Source: Larix sibirica (lineage: Eukaryota; Streptophyta; Pinopsida; Pinales; Pinaceae). From it: a stretch of DNA of 23,561 bases. Position numbers and translations under genes: made by a program. The notes beneath the pieces are model-generated. The model did no database searches and had not been told where the DNA came from. It saw nothing but the letters and a program-made list of their open reading frames with translations. Where the stretch lies: the NCBI GenBank assembly GCA_004151065.3, contig NWUY0304871661.1:1-23561 (forward strand), written 5' to 3'. Below, piece by piece: positions 17,346 to 23,561 of this stretch. The stretch's first letter is position 1; every line of letters starts with the position of its first letter.

Positions 17346-19634
17346 TGAAATACGAAAAGAGTGCCCCGAACATTAATGTAAATAATATTGATAGCGTGTT
17401 CCGAGGTTCTGCACATCCTAGCTCGTTCTAACCTCGTTCCAACTTTATGCGCATACCTATAGTATATTACAGGACTACCCTATTTATTTCGGGACCACAC
17501 CCAAAATGAGGTTGACTAAAAAAGTGAAACTTTGGTTTTTACAGAGGAAAGAGAGAAAGATAAATCTAACCAAGGTAGAGAAATGCGCATAGCTTTTATT
17601 ATATTATCATTCTTCGCTCTATCGATTCGAACAAACCAATCTACACCGAGCTATCATCATCCAATCACCCCGGATCAATCGATCTAAACCAATGGATAAA
17701 CAATAATGCGGGAGGATCCACACTGAGACACTGGTAAACACCAAGAAAGCCGAAGAAAGTGGAACGAAAAGGAAGAGGAACTAAGCGGCGGAGGAACCAA
17801 GTAACTAGTACATCGATCAACTAACACCACTTATAAAGAATGCAGCATAAACACCAGCTTATACACTGGTTCATCCAATCAACGGCCGGCCGGATAAAGA
17901 TTTTCACGTAGCAAATTGAAACACGATCGATACTAACCGGAAATCTTCGTGAAATCTCTGTAAATTCCACAGGGGAGCATGCCCTAATTCAATGTGGAAC
18001 CGCCCACTCCCATCATTATCTCCCTCATATACCGAAATCCGAGCACCTCGCCCCGACCTACTAATAAAGTTCTAAAAAGAAAGGAATGGAACATAAAAGG
18101 TAGGGCAGTTAGAAGCTTCTTGAGATCCCCGCTCAGGTTATCCCAATATTATTCAAATTTACCGGTAGGCTTCTTCTTTTGAAACATTCCGGCATCTACA
18201 TTCATTCTATTGTCGGGACTTGAAGACGGGAATTGGGAGGTTGAGGCACGTTCAGGATCAATCGTAGTCAGTTATTCATGGGTGGGCCATCGATCTCTCG
18301 TACTAGTGGGCTGGCTGGCTTTCGGGCGAAGGCGAACTTGGGAAATATAAATAGACCTTAGTTAGCTCTCTCTAGCTACAAAGGGAGACGGGAATGGACG
18401 GAGGACGGGTGGCCCTCTCACTCTCGCATGCTTACACTATACTTAAGTCAGATGAGCGCTGCCTTAGCGTACATACATATGGTATGACTCAAAGGATAGC
18501 ATCAGAAGCGGCCCCGACCAATGGGATCATAGCTGGACTGGGGCTTACTTCCTGATTCCTGATCTGGTGCGCTGCGACGGAGCTATCATCAGATATAATA
18601 TAACTGGGTGGTTTACAATATAAAAGAAAATCGAAGTAGCTACCTTCAGAGATAACTGGTATAAGTAGCTATCATGAGAGAATAGATTACGGAACCATAA
18701 GCAAGGAGGTGCTTATCATTAAAGGAAAGGTCCAAGGATCAATCAACAAAACACACTTTCAACCAGTAGTGGCGGTGGGCTAGTTGATGTAATTCACTTC
18801 CTTAATGGAGATCCACTAAGCTAGAGAATACGGATCAGCTAGAGATTACAGATGAACCAAAGCAGAGATACATATTAACTATGCATGTGCTTTAGCAAAG
18901 GGAAGAGCAAAGGGATTTTCTTACTTTATGAATGAAAGAATGGGATGTGCTTTATGAACTAGAATAAAGAGCTACTATCACCTGTATGCGTTGTATTAAG
19001 TACAGCCGCAACACGGGAACAGGGGTGGGCTCTCTCAGGACTATTTTCCTCATCCACCAATCCCATAAGGAAGGAGATTAATGAGCCATATTCAAAATGG
19101 CATATCTATGAATTTCATTTATTACACTTTCATACCCACAATGAGGATAAGTAAGCTATTGCTACTGCACTACTAATTCCAAGAAACCTTTAATTGCCCC
19201 TTGGGAACCATCCTCGCCCTTCGGGGAATCATGGGCAGGAAGAACCATTATTTGTCCTACCTATTTCTAAGGTAAAGGGAGATAGCATGCACTATTATAT
19301 AGAAGAACGGCAGATACGATCTCAACGTTGCGTCGTATATTGTCCCGACCTCGTCCTAAACGTTTAGATCTCTCGGGGGAATAGACCATAACCCTTTTCC
19401 TGAGAGGTAGGGATAACGGAACAAAGGTTAGTGCTAAAAGGACAGAACCTATCTGAAAGGTGGGTGCCGAAATGATGGGTCGGGTCAATCGAATTCCAAC
19501 AAACTCTTATTGACCGTTCTATTTGGATTTTCTTTTCAATTGCCGGTCGGGTCGAGATCTCTTAATTCAACAGTTATTCAAAATAAAATATAGTTCGGCG
19601 AAACGAAATAATAGATAGGGCCCGTCAGCTGCAT
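17346..19634. other. Gene-free spacer
   Basis: Apart from the inverted GTTCCAAC word at 17436-17443, I see no repeat and no recognised gene. A 62-codon plus frame at 17994-18182 (GTG start) and a 73-codon minus frame at 19267-19488 (TTG start) have no known motif. The latter begins with a hydrophobic stretch, Q-I-G-S-V-L-L-A-L-T-F-V-P-L, followed by basic residues, so it might be a remnant of a membrane protein, but I cannot name it. Confidence 0.45.
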
Positions 19635-19670
19635 AAACCCCTCGTCGGTCGAGTGGGGGTGAGGGGGTTT
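19635..19670. repeat. GC-rich imperfect hairpin
   Basis: AAACCCCTC (19635-19643) can pair with GAGGGGGTTT (19661-19670) with one bulged base. CGTCGGTCGAG occurs inside it (from about 19643) and again at about 19698-19709. CCTCCTCCCG is repeated at about 19690 and 19720. This is the most GC-rich patch of the window. No adjacent gene gives it a role. Confidence 0.5.
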
Positions 19671-20327
19671 CGGTTAGAACGATGGCGGCCCTCCTCCCGT
19701 CGGTCGAGCGTCTAAAGACCCTCCTCCCGAGTTCCTTGGGTTCCTGAAAGGACTTTTTAACACTTCAATCGTTTCGCCATCCTCCTACTTAGGTTGGTCG
19801 ATCCACTATCTATACTTGAGCACCTTAGGCGGTCCGAAGCGGGCGGCTGAGCAGAGGTGGGAACTAGTAGGGAGGAGGAATATAAGAGGGAAGTAGATAG
19901 TGACAGAATTCGTCCAGGCGGACTAAGTTCCATATTTCCGGTATGGCTAAGTCCCCCATTGCCTCTAGCTAGTAGTTACGTCGTCCGGGCGGATTGGACT
20001 TACATCATTACCATAAAGCCAAGCAGGCGCAGAAACGCTTGCTCATTCGAAGAAAAAGCATGTTTTCTCCTATCCATGGCAGGCGGCATGTTCCATCTAC
20101 TCACCCTAAACATAGCTATCTATTTATTGTGAGGAGCTTTTTCGGCGAGGTAAGGCCACCCCAGAGATTCTAGAGATAAGGGGAAGGATCAGATCTTCTA
20201 ACTCCCACCACCCACCATCGAGATTTAGGTCTAAGAAACATGTTCTATACTGCTCCCTACCATCCGGCCTGCCTTATGGGGCTTGCTTGCGTGAACTAAT
20301 GCTGGTAGACAGAGTGGGTGAGTTAGC
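19671..20327. other. Spacer with a 91-codon frame
   Basis: The plus frame at 19857-20132 starts at GTG and runs 91 codons. Its end is hydrophobic (A-G-G-M-F-H-L-L-T-L-N-I-A-I-Y-L-L), which could be one membrane segment. I recognise no family and see no ribosome-binding site. The GC-rich, CpG-rich composition contrasts with the sequence beyond 20700. Confidence 0.35.
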
Positions 20328-20624
20328 TTGTTACGGCACGAACTTGGACAGGTAGATAGATCCAGGAAAGTACTAAAAAAGCTAGGTGTTATACCCATTT
20401 TACCAAGGTGGTATCGCCTTTCGCCGGCCTTATCTTATGAAGGAATTTCTATTTATTTATATCACTATAGAGAGAAGGATAGAGCACTATCTATCTCTTT
20501 GGATTTTGTTGTCACGAATGCCAGACTTAAGGTCATGCTCAACTCAGTAAGTTATTTTCCGATGTCTCAAAACATTGACCTAACTGATGAACCAGTGAAG
20601 GGGCTGGCTATAGTGGTGGGATAG
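20328..20624 (+). CDS. Hypothetical 98-codon frame, possible gene remnant
   Basis: An uninterrupted 98-codon frame starts at TTG (first internal Met late) and ends at TAG. Its product is a balanced mix of charged, aromatic and hydrophobic residues: a basic start (R-S-R-K-V-L-K-K-L), a middle with R-W-Y-R-L-S-P and Y-L-Y-H-Y-R-E-K-D, and a D-L-T-D-E-P-V-K-G-L end. That is more protein-like than the Leu- or Ser-rich chance frames elsewhere. I cannot assign a family. It is the last frame before the CpG-poor block, so it may be a truncated gene at a junction. No promoter or ribosome-binding site is clear. Confidence 0.2.
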   Translation: MLRHELGQVDRSRKVLKKLGVIPILPRWYRLSPALSYEGISIYLYHYREKDRALSISLDFVVTNARLKVMLNSVSYFPMSQNIDLTDEPVKGLAIVVG

Positions 20625-21472
20625 AAGGCCAAGAAAAGAAGAGAATTATACCTGTCCTGTACTACTTTCTCATTCCTAATGAGCTAAGTCTAAAGTAAAG
20701 TCGTGGGCTACATAAATGATCCATAGCTCTTTCCCATCATAAGGTTAATCAAGCACAATAAAGCATGATACTAATCATCATGTACAAGCTTAGTTTACAG
20801 AACACTTGCTTAAGTATAGTGATTGCCATTAGTATCAAGTATTGGTAACATCATTGGAGTATCAACAAGTACTGAGCTTTTACAAGCATTCAATGGAGAT
20901 ACTAGTGATGAAAGCAACAGGTAACTAGTAATGAATAGCACTACTTGTAACCCTTACTTTGTATTGGAATCAGATCATCTTCTTATGTCAAATACTGTGA
21001 TGTATGGGCTAGCTCGAATACTTAGAGTACATGTATCAAATATAACTAATATTACCATATATATTCCTGTGAGATTACAATGATAACAAGTAAGTGTTAC
21101 TGGTTAGTATTAATACCATATCTCTTGTATCGAATTAATCTTATCACAAAGGGAGCTGGTTCTACTTATGACATATATGATATGGCAGTTTGTACCTGTA
21201 TTACTTATGCTAGGTTATGGCTTATTCATCTGCTTTTAGCTTATTGTTTAAGATGAGCTTAGCACTAGTAGTAATACGTGATCTGCTCTTAGTTTACCAT
21301 TACTTATAGCTTACCTTTATAAGTGTTATGGAGATTATAGATATTACGTCTATTCCAACATAAGTAGTATAAATAAGCATAATGATTTCAGAGAGTCTAA
21401 TCTATGTAAAGACAGTAACCTGAATAAACAGAGATAGTGTGCATACTAGGCTAAACCTATAATTACTGTTAA

Positions 21473-21527
21473 TTATGGAAACAACATATCAGCTCTGTTG
21501 TTACTAGGGTTAATCTTGTTTCCATAA
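21473..21527. repeat. Nested perfect inverted repeats
   Basis: TTATGGAAACAA (21473-21484) pairs exactly with TTGTTTCCATAA (21516-21527). Inside, AACAACA (21479-21485) can alternatively pair with TGTTGTT around 21496-21502. A 12-bp perfect stem with a 31-base loop is the longest I noticed in the CpG-poor block. Confidence 0.75.
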
Positions 21528-21558
21528 CTATTACCATTTAATAGGATTAACTACGCGT

Positions 21559-21570
21559 AATACTAGTATT
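21559..21570. repeat. 12-bp perfect palindrome
   Basis: AATACTAGTATT equals its own reverse complement. It overlaps one of the GTAATAC words (21557-21563). Confidence 0.8.
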
Positions 21571-21816
21571 CCTTAAAGGGTTACTATGTTAACTCTAAAC
21601 ATAGATCAATACTAGTAAAATTCACCATACAGAAAGGTTTTATATCCTTAGCATGTTGAGTCATGAGGGTCTGTAATACTAATCTCTTCTTTATTAGGGA
21701 TAGTTATAACTTATAAGAATGTGAATGCTTATATGATATCCATGAAGTTATAAGCCTGATTATGCGTAATAGTGAGAACATAGCATATAAATATGATTAC
21801 AGTATTGAACCAAGCT

Positions 21817-21848
21817 TTACACTAAGCTTAAGCTCTTTATTAGTGTAA
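21817..21848. repeat. 9-bp perfect hairpin
   Basis: TTACACTAA (21817-21825) pairs with TTAGTGTAA (21840-21848) around a 14-base loop. Confidence 0.7.
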
Positions 21849-22858
21849 TCAAATCATTAGACCAATAGAGCATAGAGATACAGCAAATGTAATCAGTGTT
21901 ACTTATTAGGTAAATAGTGATGATCCAACAGTAGATGTGATAGACCAATATAACTCTGCATCATACTTTAATATGGCTCTTTCTTACCTTTAATCATAAC
22001 ACAAGGTGATAGTTAGCTTATCAGTATAAATACCATAACTCTTTCATCTTATCCTATTAGCTTGTAAACAGTTACGTTTCAACCATCATAAAGCTATTCA
22101 CAGTAGAGTGGTTATAATATCCTAGTTAGTATGTTGTTTGATTCTATCCTTAGTAATGATTGGTATTAGCTTGCTTTCCCATTGTTCGATGTGTAATAAG
22201 GGTATAACTATCTCTATCAAATAGGAAACATAATTAGGATAACATTATAGTTACATAAGTATTACTCATATATTAGTGTCAATCAACTTTTACTGGAATC
22301 ATAGTAATTAAAGTGAACACATATGATGTATGGGAATAGCTTAGATAGAGTCTATGTGTTTTAGATAGCACATTTCACTGTATTATACAGCTAAGTAATA
22401 TGCATAATATCTGGATCTGTATTGATTATACCAATAGAGCTAGTATCATAGGTTTAAGCTTGAACTTACATATAACCCATATATAAAACACTAAGTAACG
22501 CTTACTGTATACAATAACCAAGCTTATATTGAAGTAATGCCTATGCTATATGTAATTAACACTTACTACTTATCACTATTCTACAGTGTTTATTAGGTAA
22601 ATAAGGGGAATATACACACTACTCAATAATGGTGATAGAAGTGCAATGAGTATAGTTAATATAAGGGTAATAGCTTATGACACAAGCATTGGAATCACAT
22701 ACAAGTGTAATACAGGTGTTGATACTTAGTGCCATTGCTTTTTAGTAATACTCTATTTCATGATAACATGTCTATTATTATGGTAAGTATGTTTATTGCT
22801 TATCAGTGTACCTATGATATCCCTTGTAGTTAATACGATATAAGAGTAATATCACAAC

Positions 22859-22882
22859 ACCTATTTATTATGGTAAATAGGT
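22859..22882. repeat. 9-bp perfect hairpin with 6-base loop
   Basis: ACCTATTTA (22859-22867) pairs with TAAATAGGT (22874-22882) around TTATGG. It is the tightest stem-loop in the CpG-poor block. No adjoining transcription unit is visible. Confidence 0.75.
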
Positions 22883-23561
22883 AACATGATATCACCTAGT
22901 TGAACCTTAAGCTAAGTTGTTCCTGTATTACTGATATATAGTAATAGAATGGCTCTATTCCCCTTGTATTACAGGTTAAGCTATTGCCTTTAGCTCTTAT
23001 TGTATACTGCCTTTTGTAGTTAGCAGTCATGTCGTTTGCTTCTATTCCCTATGTTATAGCTCATACAACAACCTTTAACTTGAACTGGACAAATAGGGCA
23101 GAGGTTAGTAGTATCCTTATTCAATGGACTTACTTCCTTATAGTGATCATTGTTTTAGTACCAAGATGAGATTCACAGTATGGAATTTTATGGGATTAAT
23201 AGGAAATATCACTGGCTACTATACAATGAGAGATTAAAACCAGTGTAATCAGTAGTTCATAATAAGATACATTATACTTATATCAGTAAGCTGTACTCAT
23301 AGTTAGTGTTGTACTAATCCATATCCAAGTAATGGCAATCAATGGAGCTCAGCCTGTACAATGTGTGTAATAAGCTAATCACTATCATAAGTAGTAATAA
23401 TACACTAGCTCTATGTGATGAATAGGTGATCAGAGTCTAGTAATCCCGTATTACTTATAGTTTAATTAAAACTAGCTTTGTGTTAATTACGTTACTAGTA
23501 TTGCTTATTCTGTGCTATTACATATGGTAGAAGTCGTAACATGTATATATAAAGCTTAAAG

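Larger units (their letters stand above)
20700..23561. other. AT-rich, CpG-depleted, ORF-free block
   Basis: This block differs from everything before it. By hand count it holds 16 CpG in 2.86 kb, while GpC in the first 780 bases alone is about 26. A+T is roughly two thirds by eye. No frame exceeds 60 codons on either strand, because TAA, TAG, TTA and CTA are dense. The heptamer GTATTAC or its complement GTAATAC occurs 10 times. Short perfect inverted repeats are frequent. I see no gene, tRNA, rRNA or terminal repeat. The block runs off the right edge, and its left edge lies near 20640-20700. Confidence 0.75.

Overview
This 23.6 kb window holds no intact, recognisable gene. I found no complete rRNA, tRNA, respiratory-chain, ribosomal-protein, transposase or reverse-transcriptase gene on either strand. 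The longest open frames are 100-150 codons; most begin at GTG or TTG, and none matches a family I know. Moderate GC over most of the window, scattered small hairpins and many eroded short-repeat families resemble the intergenic DNA of a greatly expanded land-plant mitochondrial genome. That assignment is an inference (about 0.6), because no diagnostic gene anchors it. Plant nuclear DNA is the main alternative.

Layout. Bases 1-5160 are unique-looking spacer with a 24-bp tandem duplication, a 14-bp palindrome, a 10-bp-stem hairpin and two small reading frames (2484-2684 and 4971-5162). Bases 5800-8040 carry several eroded short-repeat families, and 11885-12240 carries another built on a GAGTACCGGCAT-like unit. 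A tRNA-like T arm lies at 8313-8329 with no convincing tRNA body. Bases 17350-20640 are unique-looking, CpG-containing spacer with small unassigned frames.

The most interesting region is 13215-17345. Read on the correct strand, segment by segment, it encodes a degenerate repeat rich in Ala, Val, Pro, Asp, Glu and Tyr. Recurring motifs are V-D-P-(A/V), A-A-Y, A-Y-P and E-A-K-A-x-A. The sense strand switches: plus at 13215-13367, minus at about 13400-14996, plus at 15266-15560, minus at 16143-16499 and plus at 16500-17345. Stops and frameshifts interrupt every segment, so it looks like the wreck of one or more long repetitive genes, duplicated and inverted. Many in-frame stops are TAA or TAG at places where other copies have Tyr.

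The last 2.9 kb (about 20700-23561) is a different kind of DNA. It is AT-rich, contains no reading frame over 60 codons, is severely CpG-depleted (16 CpG by hand count), and is enriched in the word GTATTAC/GTAATAC and in short perfect hairpins. The switch is abrupt near 20640-20700 and may mark an insertion or a junction between sequences of different origin.
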